A stretch of DNA of 64,000 bases from assembly GCA_964621185.1 (NCBI GenBank), contig CAZULM010000032.1, positions 1 to 64,000 on the forward strand. The letters are read 5' to 3'. Within the stretch, counting starts at the first letter, position 1, and each line of letters opens with the position of its first letter. Positions 17,270 through 25,470 of the stretch are shown here, piece by piece. The position numbers were made by a program, and so were the translations under genes. Source of the DNA: M3007 sp964621185 (lineage in GTDB: Bacteria > Bacteroidota > Bacteroidia > Chitinophagales > Saprospiraceae). Under the pieces are notes generated by a model. The model did no database searches, was not told the origin of the DNA, and saw only the letters and a list, made by a program, of their open reading frames with translations.

Positions 17270-18073
17270 TTAGCTGGCATCCCGGCCACCGATAAGCATG
17301 TCCTGGTACTCTTTCAGCTCATCGAACTTGCCTTCGGCAGCGAATTTGCTCTGAGCCGGCCAGGTGCTCGGGTCGTGGATGTTGTAGCGCGGGCCAGCAG
17401 CGTCGAGGATTTCCTTCAGGCGATCGACAGAAGCGGCTGCCAGTTCAGCCCAGGTAGTGATGCCGCCTTCTTTCAGCAGCGTCTCGATTTTGGGGCCGAT
17501 GCCTTCGATGATCTTCAGGTCGTCGAGCTTCGGGCCTTTGGCTTTTTTCGGCGCGGCAGCCTTTTCTCCGGCGGCGGGCGCTTCTGCTTTTGCCTCTTTT
17601 TTGGGCGCGGCAGCTTTTTTCTCGGCGACAGGGGCAGCGGGCGTTTCTGCCACTACTTCCGGCGCTGGCGCTACTGCTTCCACAGCTTCTGCCTTTTCGG
17701 CAGCGGCAGCTTTTTTCGGCGCCGCTACGGGCTTCTCAAGCTCCGGGTTCTTCATTGCCGGGCCTTTTTTGCCCGTCAACACTTTTGCTTTCGGGCGCGT
17801 GGTGTCTGGAACTTCGTCAACGGCAGGGATGATGCTGACGTAGTTGCGGTCGTTGCGCTTGCGGGTATAGACCACGGTGCCGTCGATTTTAGCGTGCAGC
17901 GTGTGGTCGCGGCCCATATAAACGTTGTCGCCGGCGTGGAACTTGGTGCCGCGCTGGCGCACGATCACGTTGCCCGCAACGGCGGCCTGACCACCAAATA
18001 ATTTTACGCCGAGGCGCTTGCTTTTACTGTCGCGGCCGTTATCGGAACTACCCGCACCTTTTTTGTGAGCCAT
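17270..18073 (-). CDS. rpmA: 50S ribosomal protein L27 with C-terminal helix-hairpin-helix extension
   Basis: Residues 1-88 are a normal L27 (M-A-H-K-K-G-A-G-S-S start, R-L-G-V-K-L-F-G-G-Q, M-G-R-D-H-T-L-H, Y-V-S-I-I-P-A). L27 alone is about 85 aa, but this protein has 267. Residues of about 90-182 are an Ala/Lys/Glu/Pro-rich linker. Residues 183-223 form a helix-hairpin-helix domain (I-E-G-I-G-P-K-I-E-T-L-L). The last 44 residues (H-D-P-S-T-W-P-A-Q, then a helix) are the usual tail of that HhH type. In flavobacterial relatives a similar HhH tail is, from memory, carried by L21; here L21 is plain. The frame is open throughout, so this is a real fusion. Confidence 0.93.
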   Translation of the reverse strand: MAHKKGAGSSDNGRDSKSKRLGVKLFGGQAAVAGNVIVRQRGTKFHAGDNVYMGRDHTLHAKIDGTVVYTRKRNDRNYVSIIPAVDEVPDTTRPKAKVLTGKKGPAMKNPELEKPVAAPKKAAAAEKAEAVEAVAPAPEVVAETPAAPVAEKKAAAPKKEAKAEAPAAGEKAAAPKKAKGPKLDDLKIIEGIGPKIETLLKEGGITTWAELAAASVDRLKEILDAAGPRYNIHDPSTWPAQSKFAAEGKFDELKEYQDMLIGGRDAS

Positions 18074-18160
18074 GATTCTTCAAATATAAATGATGAACGT
18101 TGGTTGTTGAATGATTTAGGCCCGCTTGTGCAAATGCTGTGGCGGGCACAAGAGCCGAGC

Positions 18161-18472
18161 TTATGCTTTGATCGACTCGATTTTGATTTTGGTGAACGAC
18201 TGGCGGTGGCCATTCTTCTTGCGGTAGCCCTTGCGGCGCTTCTTGTGAAACACGATGACCTTGTCACCCTTCACGTGGCCCAGCACGCTGGCCGCGATAG
18301 ACGCGCCTTTGATGTTGGGCGCCCCGATGGTCACTTTGCCGTCATTGTCGAGCAGATGCACGGCGTCGAAAGAGACTGAATCCCCTTCATTGGCTGCCAG
18401 CCGGTGGACGAAGATCTGCTGACCTTCCTCAACTTTGAATTGTTGACCGGCGATGGAAACGATTGCGAACAT
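18161..18472 (-). CDS. rplU: 50S ribosomal protein L21
   Basis: L21 binds 23S rRNA in the large subunit. The 103-aa product starts M-F-A-I-V-S-I-A-G-Q-Q-F-K-V and has the K-K-R-R-K-G-Y-R-K-K-N-G-H-R-Q rRNA-binding stretch near the C-terminus. ATG 18472 gives the standard N-terminus; the frame extends to 18529 without support. It precedes rpmA (gap 87 bases), the usual rplU-rpmA order. A full Bacteroidota promoter lies upstream. Confidence 0.97.
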   Translation of the reverse strand: MFAIVSIAGQQFKVEEGQQIFVHRLAANEGDSVSFDAVHLLDNDGKVTIGAPNIKGASIAASVLGHVKGDKVIVFHKKRRKGYRKKNGHRQSFTKIKIESIKA

Positions 18473-18526
18473 GTTGATAATCAAAAAATTAAGTGAAAAT
18501 ATAGACCTTTTTTTGAAAAAGGCTCG

Positions 18527-18556
18527 CAAAGGTAATTCAAGTAGCTGAAATAACCA
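18527..18556 (-). promoter_or_regulatory. Promoter of rplU-rpmA
   Basis: On the minus strand TTGG (18553-18556) is followed, after about 19-20 bases, by TACCTTTG (18527-18534). This matches both Bacteroidota elements (-33 TTG and -7 TAnnTTTG) at proper spacing, 54 bases ahead of the L21 start. Confidence 0.75.
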
Positions 18557-18607
18557 AGCATTGCTGATCGGGAAAAACAGGGGTTTCCAGAATTATGATA
18601 GCAGGGC

Positions 18608-18637
18608 TTGGTATGTTCAAATTTTATCATATTTTTG
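18608..18637 (+). promoter_or_regulatory. Promoter of the vWA-like gene
   Basis: TTG (18608-18610), 19 bases, then TATTTTTG (18630-18637) form a well-spaced Bacteroidota promoter. The chosen ATG lies 40 bases downstream at 18677, which supports that start over the longer frame that would begin inside the promoter. Confidence 0.75.
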
Positions 18638-18676
18638 ACCCGCACAATTTATCTTCAACAATTAAACTCCTACTGC

Positions 18677-20128
18677 ATGCAACTATTGACCCCAATTCGG
18701 CAACTCTATTTCATCGTATTTTTCCTGGCTTCTTTCGGCGCAAGTGCCCAAACTGCCATCGAATCAATCCTCGAGCAACCCGTTTCCGACCTCCCGGCCT
18801 TCGACACTACCCATTGCAAAAACTGTATTTTTCTGGAAATTCCCTACGGCACCTCCGATTTTCGCAACCTCGACGTGCTGAAGCGTTTTGAAGGAAACGA
18901 CATCATGCAGGTAGATATGGTATTCTCCTCCTTCGCCCGCACCGAAGGCTTCGACCAGTTGAAGCTCAACCGCCAGCGGCTGGCCAATTTTCAAATAGTT
19001 GCCCCGGAACTGTTTGAAAACGATGAAATCGCCTGGACAATGCTGCGGCAAACCGCTTGCAAGTCGCTGGAAGAAAGCGAAAAGCTGTTTCATGGATTCG
19101 TGGTGCACATCATTCCCGGAAAATCGAAAGTGGACAACTCAGGGAAGCTGACACCAGTCGATATTGGCATGGTCAACCCTCCTGGTACCAGACCTCCGGA
19201 ATCAAGAACTCACATTGAAACCCGCGATACCACCATTAAAAAAATGAGCGTGTCGATGCGCGAGGTCGCTAAAAAGGATTGCAAGGAAACAGGCAGGTAC
19301 ATCCCCAACAAAAAAAAGAAAGCGCGCAAGGGCATCCGCTATAAAACAGAAGGGAATGGCCGGAAGCCTGAAAAAAAGTGCAAAACTATAAGCTATGGTT
19401 ACGTTTACGATACCACTTATTATGACCGGAAGTACAAAGTAAATGTTGCCACGGGTAAGTTGATCGACCCGACTGCTGGCATGAACCGCGCTAATGACAC
19501 CATTGTGCTGGATGTGATGGGGCGGAATTGGGACAAATGGAAAAGCGAGAAAGTGATTGTCGTGCAGGATGTGACTGGCAGCATGGGCTCCTATCTGATT
19601 CAAATCCTGAAGTGGCACGAACTAAGTGCCGCCAAAGGGGTGGATCAGTACCTGTTCTTCAATGATGGCGACGATAAACCCGACAGCAAGAAAGTGATCG
19701 GAAAAACAGGCGGCATTTACCATGTCAATTCAAACAGGCTTCTCGATATACAAAACATGGCCCAAAAAGCCGGCGACAAAGGCAGCGGTGGCGATATTCC
19801 CGAAAACAACATCGAAGCCGCTATTGCAGCCCAGAGCAAATGCCCGGGCTGTACGGCCATAATCATGATCGCCGACAACTATGCGCCGGTCAAAGACTTG
19901 GCGCTGCTCAAAAAGGTAAAAAAGCCCGTGCATGTTGTTGTTTGCGGCGGCAATGGAGAACAAGTGCACTCAGATTACCTGACCATCGCCGCTGTCACAG
20001 GCGGTTCTGTGCATACCTCGAAGCTAGACATGACCTTAGCCGGCAAGGCTGTGGAGGGATACCAACTGTCCGTAGGGGAACGAAAGTATGAGTTCAGGGG
20101 CGGAAGGTTTTATTTGTCTAAGAATTGA
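18677..20128 (+). CDS. Secreted vWA-like domain protein, uncharacterised
   Basis: The 483-aa product has a signal peptide (L-Y-F-I-V-F-F-L-A-S-F, cleavage near A-S-A-Q). The middle is basic (K-K-K-K-A-R-K-G). The C-terminal 200 residues contain V-V-Q-D-V-T-G-S-M-G-S-Y, a MIDAS-like D-x-T-G-S-M-G motif in the position of the von Willebrand A metal site, followed by Y-L-F-F-N-D-G-D-D and later I-I-M-I-A-D-N. Such domains bind proteins through a divalent metal. The role is unknown. The start is supported by the promoter at 18608-18637. Confidence 0.8.
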   Translation: MQLLTPIRQLYFIVFFLASFGASAQTAIESILEQPVSDLPAFDTTHCKNCIFLEIPYGTSDFRNLDVLKRFEGNDIMQVDMVFSSFARTEGFDQLKLNRQRLANFQIVAPELFENDEIAWTMLRQTACKSLEESEKLFHGFVVHIIPGKSKVDNSGKLTPVDIGMVNPPGTRPPESRTHIETRDTTIKKMSVSMREVAKKDCKETGRYIPNKKKKARKGIRYKTEGNGRKPEKKCKTISYGYVYDTTYYDRKYKVNVATGKLIDPTAGMNRANDTIVLDVMGRNWDKWKSEKVIVVQDVTGSMGSYLIQILKWHELSAAKGVDQYLFFNDGDDKPDSKKVIGKTGGIYHVNSNRLLDIQNMAQKAGDKGSGGDIPENNIEAAIAAQSKCPGCTAIIMIADNYAPVKDLALLKKVKKPVHVVVCGGNGEQVHSDYLTIAAVTGGSVHTSKLDMTLAGKAVEGYQLSVGERKYEFRGGRFYLSKN

Positions 20129-20200
20129 CAAAAACCTATATTTAAGCTTCAACAATTCAACTTGTGTTGACAAATTATTCGAATTCGAATATCCAAAGCA

Positions 20201-21346
20201 ATGGGCAAGAAGATAATAATATGCTGCGACGGCACTGGAAACGACTTCGGTGATCGGAACTCCAATGTCGTAAAGCTGTTTTCCCTGCTCGAAAAAAAAT
20301 CGGGACAACAGGTGGTGTACTACGACCCCGGCGTGGGCACCCGCAGTTCCTACTCGGCTTTTTTGCCCACTACCCGATCGCTCATGCGCATCCTTGGCCT
20401 GGCCTTTGGTTATGGCATCTCGCAAAATGTCATGGACGCTTATGGCTTTTTGATGCGCCATTATGAAGAAGGCGATGATGTTTACCTTTTTGGCTTCAGC
20501 AGGGGCGCCTACACGATCAGGGCTGTTGCGGGGCTCATCTACAAATGTGGCTTGCTGCACCCCGACAACACCAACCTGATCCCGGAGGCGATGCGGGTGT
20601 TCAGGATGCCAGTAGGTTATGCGCACAAGGTGCCAACTGATTTCAGGGCCACGTTTTGCCGCCCGGAGTTCAACATCCGGTTTGTCGGGCTTTGGGACAC
20701 CGTCACTTCCGTCGGCTGGATTTACAGCCCGACCACTTTCCCCTACACCACCCGGAACCCCATCATCAGCACCCTGCGCCAGGCCATCTCCATCGACGAG
20801 CGCCGGGCCTTTTTCCGGCAGAACATTTTTCGACCCGACAACAGCTTGCAGAAGCAAAATATCAAGCAAATCTGGTTCGCCGGGGTACATTCCGACGTGG
20901 GCGGCGGTTACGAAGACGCGCGCTGCGGCCTTTCCAACATCACTTTGGAATGGATGCTGCTGGAGGCTATGGACAACGGCCTGGCCATAGAAGATATCGC
21001 AAAAGCCAGGGCTATGGTGAACAGCATTCCCGACAACCACCGGGCCGATCAAAACGAAGAATTAAAAGGGGGCTGGCTGTTTGGCGAGTTCTGGCCGAAA
21101 TGGACTTATATTCCCAGCAGCAGCTTGTACTGGCCATTCTCACGGATATATGCCAAAAAAAATGGCGCCCGCTTCCCACACTTCAATTTGTTCCGCCGCC
21201 GCTTTATCGGCAATTCACTCACCCTGCACGAATCGGTACAGAAACGGGTGACAGAGCGGGCCGACTACCGGCCTTCAAATTTGGTGGGGCGGGATGGGAA
21301 GTATAAGGTGGAAGGGGTGGAGGTGGAGCCTTGGCGGCGGGTTTGA
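20201..21346 (+). CDS. DUF2235 alpha/beta-hydrolase
   Basis: The 381-aa protein opens I-I-I-C-C-D-G-T-G-N-D and has the nucleophile elbow G-F-S-R-G-A-Y-T-I-R, then G-L-W-D-T-V and a C-terminal G-V-H-S-D-V-G-G-G-Y motif with the catalytic His/Asp. These are the marks of the DUF2235 family, which includes type VI lipase effectors of the Tle1 kind but also many orphan cytoplasmic members. There is no signal peptide. I see no VgrG, PAAR or immunity gene beside it, so an effector role is not supported. It follows the vWA gene by 72 bases. Confidence 0.88.
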   Translation: MGKKIIICCDGTGNDFGDRNSNVVKLFSLLEKKSGQQVVYYDPGVGTRSSYSAFLPTTRSLMRILGLAFGYGISQNVMDAYGFLMRHYEEGDDVYLFGFSRGAYTIRAVAGLIYKCGLLHPDNTNLIPEAMRVFRMPVGYAHKVPTDFRATFCRPEFNIRFVGLWDTVTSVGWIYSPTTFPYTTRNPIISTLRQAISIDERRAFFRQNIFRPDNSLQKQNIKQIWFAGVHSDVGGGYEDARCGLSNITLEWMLLEAMDNGLAIEDIAKARAMVNSIPDNHRADQNEELKGGWLFGEFWPKWTYIPSSSLYWPFSRIYAKKNGARFPHFNLFRRRFIGNSLTLHESVQKRVTERADYRPSNLVGRDGKYKVEGVEVEPWRRV

Positions 21347-21466
21347 CGGTGCAAATCCGTTCGGATCAAAGGAAAGCAGGTTGGAGGCTTTGATGTGTTT
21401 TATTAACTGTATTTAAGGAGAATTTGAGGGCAAATATAAAGAAACCGGACGAAGCAGGTATCGAGG

Positions 21467-21498
21467 TTTGGCTGAAAGGGTAAAACATTATACCTTTG
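21467..21498 (+). promoter_or_regulatory. Promoter of the antitoxin-PIN toxin pair
   Basis: TTTG (21467-21470), 20 bases, then TACCTTTG (21491-21498) match the Bacteroidota -33/-7 elements. The start of transcription would fall near 21505, only about 10 bases before ATG 21514, so the mRNA has a very short leader. Confidence 0.75.
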
Positions 21499-21513
21499 AA
21501 AAAAAATGACAGG

Positions 21514-21726
21514 ATGACTGCGAAATCGGTAAAACCTCCATTCTCCAACCTACAATTGGAGCTTTTGCAATTGTATGCTAACGGTGTTCCCGATGCATAT
21601 TTACCCGAAATTCGGGAGATAATAGCTAATTATTTGCTTTCCAAAGCCCGTGAAGAGGCTGGAAGGGTTTGGAAAGAAAAAGGCTACAACGATGAAACAG
21701 CACATCAATTGGTTAAAGGCAATTAG
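21514..21726 (+). CDS. Antitoxin of a PIN-domain toxin-antitoxin pair
   Basis: The 70-aa helical protein (L-Q-L-E-L-L-Q-L-Y-A-N-G-V) resembles the short partner genes that precede PIN toxins of the COG1569 kind in Bacteroidota. ATG 21514 is preferred over the TTG at 21496 because 21491-21498 is the promoter box. It ends 3 bases before the toxin start, a tight coupling typical of such pairs. DNA binding is not evident; it probably wraps the toxin with its C-terminal part. Confidence 0.75.
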   Translation: MTAKSVKPPFSNLQLELLQLYANGVPDAYLPEIREIIANYLLSKAREEAGRVWKEKGYNDETAHQLVKGN

Positions 21727-21729
21727 GTT

Positions 21730-22137
21730 ATGAAAGTGGTGTTGGATACTAATATTATCCTTGCTTCGGTTTCACCGTATTCACCTTTTCGCCTGGTTTT
21801 TGATAAATTTGAACAGTCGGCCTTTACGCTTTGCCTTACTTCGGAAATACTCTTGGAATACGAAGAAAAGCTAGGTGAAATCTTCAGTCCACGGGTTGCA
21901 GAATTGACCGTAAGTGGTATAATGCTGAAGTCAAATGTAGAAAGAACTGGGGTTTTTTATCAGTGGCGCCTGATCTATCCAGATATGGACGACAACAAAT
22001 TTGTTGATTGTGCATTTGCCGCCAATGCTGATTATCTAGTTACCAATGACCGGGATTTCAACATTTTAAAGAAAATCCCATTTCCAAATATTCAGGTTTT
22101 AAATATTGAGCAGTTTGTACAATTGCTTGGGAATTAA
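21730..22137 (+). CDS. PIN-domain toxin (putative RNase)
   Basis: PIN proteins cleave RNA using a cluster of acidic residues. The 135-aa protein shows D-T-N at residues 6-8 (V-V-L-D-T-N-I-I-L-A), a glutamate in the S-E-I-L-L-E-Y-E-E-K helix, D-x-D-D-N-K-F-V-D-C-A and a final T-N-D-R-D-F. That makes a complete acidic set. It resembles the COG1569 subgroup of toxins. It is AT-richer than the surrounding genes, suggesting transfer. Confidence 0.88.
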   Translation: MKVVLDTNIILASVSPYSPFRLVFDKFEQSAFTLCLTSEILLEYEEKLGEIFSPRVAELTVSGIMLKSNVERTGVFYQWRLIYPDMDDNKFVDCAFAANADYLVTNDRDFNILKKIPFPNIQVLNIEQFVQLLGN

Positions 22138-22205
22138 GGCAAGTTAGCGGCTTTGGAATATATTATGAGCCACATTTCAGGATATTTTAGGCTCAAAAAT
22201 AAATA

Positions 22206-22237
22206 AACCGGACGAAGGATATAACTTTCGTCCGGTT
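22206..22237. terminator. Hairpin between the toxin gene and thrS
   Basis: AACCGGACGAA and its reverse complement TTCGTCCGGTT form an 11-bp stem with a 10-base loop, 69 bases past the PIN stop. A loose copy of the same word (AACCGGACGAAG) occurs at 21443-21454 before the antitoxin. Confidence 0.55.
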
Positions 22238-22299
22238 CCGTGTAATTGTTGGTGATATCTAATTGTTGTTGATTTGTCCAGTCCAGCGAAAATTTAACC

Positions 22300-22318
22300 C
22301 GCCAACTGAAAGTTGGCG
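22300..22318 (-). terminator. Hairpin directly after thrS
   Basis: CGCCAACT-GAA-AGTTGGCG is a perfect 8-bp stem that touches the thrS stop codon (22319-22321). On the minus strand it is followed by GGGTTAAATTTT, so it may act as terminator of thrS. Confidence 0.5.
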
Positions 22319-24238
22319 TTACAGCATCCCTTTCACCATTTCTGCAAACGCATCCACGCTTACAGCCCCCTGGTCGCCCTCGCCTTGCTTGCGCACGCTC
22401 ACGGTGCCGGCTTCCACTTCTTTTTCTCCCACAATGAGCAGGAAAGGTATCCGTTTCATCTCGTTGTCGCGGATTTTCCGCCCGATGGTCTCGTTGCGGT
22501 CGTCCACGAAGCCGCGCAGGTCTTCGGTTTCGAGGGCCTGTTTTACCTGGTAGGAGTATTCCACAAACTTGTCAGAAACAGGGAGTATGGCAAACTGCTC
22601 AGGCGATAGCCACAGCGGGAATTTGCCCGCGCAGTGCTCGATCAACACGCCCACGAAACGCTCCATGGAGCCAAACGGCGCGCGGTGTATCATGACCGGG
22701 CGGTGTGGCTGGTTGTCGGCGCCCACGTAGGTAAGGTCGAAGCGCTCGGGCAGGTTGTAGTCCACCTGGATGGTGCCAAGCTGCCAGGAGCGGCCCAGCG
22801 CGTCCTTTACCATAAAGTCGAGCTTGGGGCCATAGAAAGCCGCCTCTCCATATTCGGTAACGGTGTTCAGCCCTGCCTCTGCCGCAGCGTCGATGATGGC
22901 CTGTTCGGCTTTGGCCCAGCTTTCGTCGCTGCCGATGTATTTGGCGCGGTTGTCGGGGTCGCGGAGGCTGATCTGGGCAGTAAATTTGTCGAAACCGAGC
23001 TTTGCCAGCACGTAGCGCGTAAGGTCGAGCACGCCGAGGAACTCGTCTTTCAACTGGTCTTCGGTGCAGAACAGGTGGGCGTCGTCTTGCGTGAAGCCGC
23101 GCACGCGCGTAAGCCCGTGCAACTCGCCCGACATTTCATAGCGGTACACCGTGCCGAATTCCGCGATGCGCACGGGCAGTTCCCGGTACGAGCGCGGGCG
23201 ATGGCCGTAAATTTCGCAGTGGTGTGGGCAGTTCATTGGCTTGAGCAGGAAAATCTCGTCCTTCGCCGGGGTGAGGATGGGTTGGAACGAATCCGCACCG
23301 TATTTTTCCCAGTGCCCGCTGGTAACGTACAGGTTCTTGGAGCCGATATGGGGCGTGATCACGGGCTGGTACCCGCGCTTGATCTGTTCTTTTTTCAAAA
23401 AATCTTCCAGTCGCTGGCGCAGTGCCGTGCCTTTGGGCAGCCACAGGGGCAAACCCTGGCCTACTTTTTCGGAAAACATGAACAGCTCCAGTTCTGCGCC
23501 CAATTTGCGGTGGTCGCGCTTTTTAGCCTCTTCCAGCATCACGAGGTACTCTTCCAGTTCTTTTTGCTTCGGAAAAGTGATGGCGTAGATGCGGGTGAGC
23601 TGCTTGCGCGTGATGTCGCCGCGCCAGTAAGCGCCGGCTAAGTTGAGTACTTTGACCGCCTTGATGTTTTCCGTATTCGGGATATGCGGGCCTTTGCAGA
23701 GATCGACAAAGTTGCCCTGCTGGTAAAAAGTGATCTGGCCGTCTTCCAGGCCGTCGATCAGTTCCAGTTTGTATTCGTCGTTCTTTTCGGTGAAATACTT
23801 GACCGCATCGGCTTTGGAGACCTCGGTGCGCACGTACTCGCTTTTGTTCCGTGCCAATTCGAGCATTTTTTGCTCAATTTTGCTGAAATCGGCTGGGGTG
23901 AGGGTACGGTCGCCAGTGTCCACGTCGTAGTAAAAGCCGTTGTCGATGGCAGGCCCGATGCCAAATTTGGTGCCGGGGTAGAGTGCCTCGATGGCTTCTG
24001 CAAGAAGGTGGGCAGAGGAGTGCCAGTAGGTTTGCTTGCCCTCTTTGTCGTCCCATTTGTGGAATACGATGCTGGCATCGGCGTTGATGGGGCGGTTGAG
24101 GTCGCGCACCTCGCCGTTGACCGAAGCGGCCAAAACGACGCGGGCGAGCCCTTCGCTGATGCTTTTGGCCACATCAAGCGCGCTGGTTCCGGCGGCATAC
24201 TGACGAACGTTACCGTCGGGAAATGTGATGTTAATCAT
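22319..24238 (-). CDS. thrS: Threonyl-tRNA synthetase
   Basis: ThrRS charges tRNA-Thr and edits Ser. The 639-aa protein has an N-terminal TGS domain (I-N-I-T-F-P-D-G-N-V start). The editing domain carries H-S-S-A-H and the second catalytic region. In the class II core, motif 2 and the zinc site are visible as M-N-C-P-H-H-C-E-I-Y, and the anticodon-binding domain is at the C-terminus. ATG 24238 starts the TGS domain. The longer frame to 24379 adds a low-complexity segment and overlaps the promoter box at 24326. Confidence 0.97.
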   Translation of the reverse strand: MINITFPDGNVRQYAAGTSALDVAKSISEGLARVVLAASVNGEVRDLNRPINADASIVFHKWDDKEGKQTYWHSSAHLLAEAIEALYPGTKFGIGPAIDNGFYYDVDTGDRTLTPADFSKIEQKMLELARNKSEYVRTEVSKADAVKYFTEKNDEYKLELIDGLEDGQITFYQQGNFVDLCKGPHIPNTENIKAVKVLNLAGAYWRGDITRKQLTRIYAITFPKQKELEEYLVMLEEAKKRDHRKLGAELELFMFSEKVGQGLPLWLPKGTALRQRLEDFLKKEQIKRGYQPVITPHIGSKNLYVTSGHWEKYGADSFQPILTPAKDEIFLLKPMNCPHHCEIYGHRPRSYRELPVRIAEFGTVYRYEMSGELHGLTRVRGFTQDDAHLFCTEDQLKDEFLGVLDLTRYVLAKLGFDKFTAQISLRDPDNRAKYIGSDESWAKAEQAIIDAAAEAGLNTVTEYGEAAFYGPKLDFMVKDALGRSWQLGTIQVDYNLPERFDLTYVGADNQPHRPVMIHRAPFGSMERFVGVLIEHCAGKFPLWLSPEQFAILPVSDKFVEYSYQVKQALETEDLRGFVDDRNETIGRKIRDNEMKRIPFLLIVGEKEVEAGTVSVRKQGEGDQGAVSVDAFAEMVKGML

Positions 24239-24325
24239 AAAAAAGTGTGTTTTAGCCCGGCCATACAAAGGTCGGGTGCCCGTGCGCCATACGAACGGCG
24301 GGGGCGGTTTGTGAAAAGTGAGGGG

Positions 24326-24333
24326 CAAAGGTA
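24326..24333 (-). promoter_or_regulatory. -7 box for thrS
   Basis: On the minus strand TACCTTTG matches TAnnTTTG, 88 bases upstream of the thrS start. No convincing -33 is seen. Confidence 0.5.
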
Positions 24334-24473
24334 AGGGAATTCGGAATTCGGAGTGTGGAGTGCGGAATGTGCACGGCATTTGGGGCTGTTTTGGGTTTTG
24401 TTCTTCGGTGCGCTTGGCTGAAACTCATGCTGTACAGTAGTTGCCTCGAAGGTTGTTTATGGTTGAAATTTTT

Positions 24474-24543
24474 TTCGCGCAGATTTCACACAGATTGGTT
24501 TTCGCAGATTTTACACAGATTTTCTGAGTGAAATCTGCGCGAA
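24474..24543. repeat. 16-bp perfect inverted repeat with internal direct repeats
   Basis: TTCGCGCAGATTTCAC (24474-24489) recurs as its exact reverse complement at 24528-24543. Between the arms, the word CGCAGATTTTACACAGAT repeats part of the arm. It lies just past the stop of the TonB-domain gene (24552), so it may terminate it. Confidence 0.65.
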
Positions 24544-24551
24544 TAAAACAA

Positions 24552-25355
24552 TCACTCCAACTTAAACCTGATAGGCAAGGTGTAGCGCACCCTTACCGGC
24601 AGCCCATTGACCGCACCTGGGTTCCAGCGCGGCATCGCTTTGACGACTCGGAGGGCTTCCGGGTCTAAAAGATGGTTGGGGCGGCTTAACACAACAGCCC
24701 TGAGGATTTCGCCATTGGCCTCAACGATAAAGCTTACGTAAACCGTTCCCTGAATGTTGTTTTCCACAGCCTGGAGCGGATAGGTCAGGTTTTCTGCCAG
24801 GAAGCGCATCATTGCACCCTCCCCGCCTGGAAACGAGGGTTTTTCTGCAATCCCGGGCAAGTCGTAATCAAGATCTTCTTTAAAAACCTCGGTTTTGGGA
24901 CTGCCGTCCTCGTTAAAAAAAACGCCGCTGACGATGGTGTCGTGGTCCCATCGGATTTTTCTGTTCAATTGGCCATTGGGGTAATAAACGGATTCATCGC
25001 CTTGCAAAACGCCATTTTTATACCGCGCTTCCCGGCAAACCTTTCCGTTTCTGTACCAATCGGTGCATTTGCCGTCGTAAACAAGTTCCGGATAATCGCT
25101 GTACCGCTTTACAAAAACCAGCTTGTTGCTATCGGCATAGAAGCCCATGACGATGCTGCGTTTGGCATCTGTGGTGTCGAAATGCCTGATTTCGTAAAAA
25201 TATGCCTTGGCGGGGTCGAGGGCGGGTTCGTAGCATTGGGTGAAGTAGAGGGTGTCTTGGGCGAAACTGGGGAGGGCGAAAAGCAGGGCGAGCAACAGGG
25301 CGATTGCTGGTGGGTAAGGGCAGGAGTTGTTTGCCGGAAAAGGGTGGTATTGCAT
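24552..25355 (-). CDS. MORN-repeat/TonB C-terminal domain protein, exported
   Basis: The 267-aa protein has a signal peptide (A-I-A-L-L-L-A-L-L-F-A-L, cleavage near S-F-A-Q). A middle region has MORN-variant repeats (W-Y-R-N-G-K-V-C-R-E-A-R-Y-K-N-G, Y-P-N-G-Q-L-N-R-K-I). The TonB C-terminal domain (about 180-267) includes F-P-G-G-E-G-A-M-M-R-F-L and V-S-F-I-V-E-A-N-G. TonB-like C-terminal domains usually touch outer-membrane receptors, but without an N-terminal anchor and Pro-rich spanner this one is probably a periplasmic protein of unknown function, common in Bacteroidota. Confidence 0.85.
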   Translation of the reverse strand: MQYHPFPANNSCPYPPAIALLLALLFALPSFAQDTLYFTQCYEPALDPAKAYFYEIRHFDTTDAKRSIVMGFYADSNKLVFVKRYSDYPELVYDGKCTDWYRNGKVCREARYKNGVLQGDESVYYPNGQLNRKIRWDHDTIVSGVFFNEDGSPKTEVFKEDLDYDLPGIAEKPSFPGGEGAMMRFLAENLTYPLQAVENNIQGTVYVSFIVEANGEILRAVVLSRPNHLLDPEALRVVKAMPRWNPGAVNGLPVRVRYTLPIRFKLE

Positions 25356-25407
25356 TTTTCAAAGGTAAGTATTATCTGATTTCAAATCTCCGCATTAACC
25401 TTATTTT

Positions 25408-25463
25408 GATTTAACCGCCTTCCCACCAGTGCCAAATGCCACTGATGGGAAAACGGTTAAATC
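25408..25463 (-). terminator. Large imperfect hairpin
   Basis: GATTTAACCG and its reverse complement CGGTTAAATC form the outer stem; CCCACCAGTG and CCACTGATGGG pair inside with small mismatches. It lies just beyond the stop of the remnant reading frame at 25471, where a terminator would be expected. Confidence 0.5.
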
Positions 25464-25470
25464 TTGTGCT

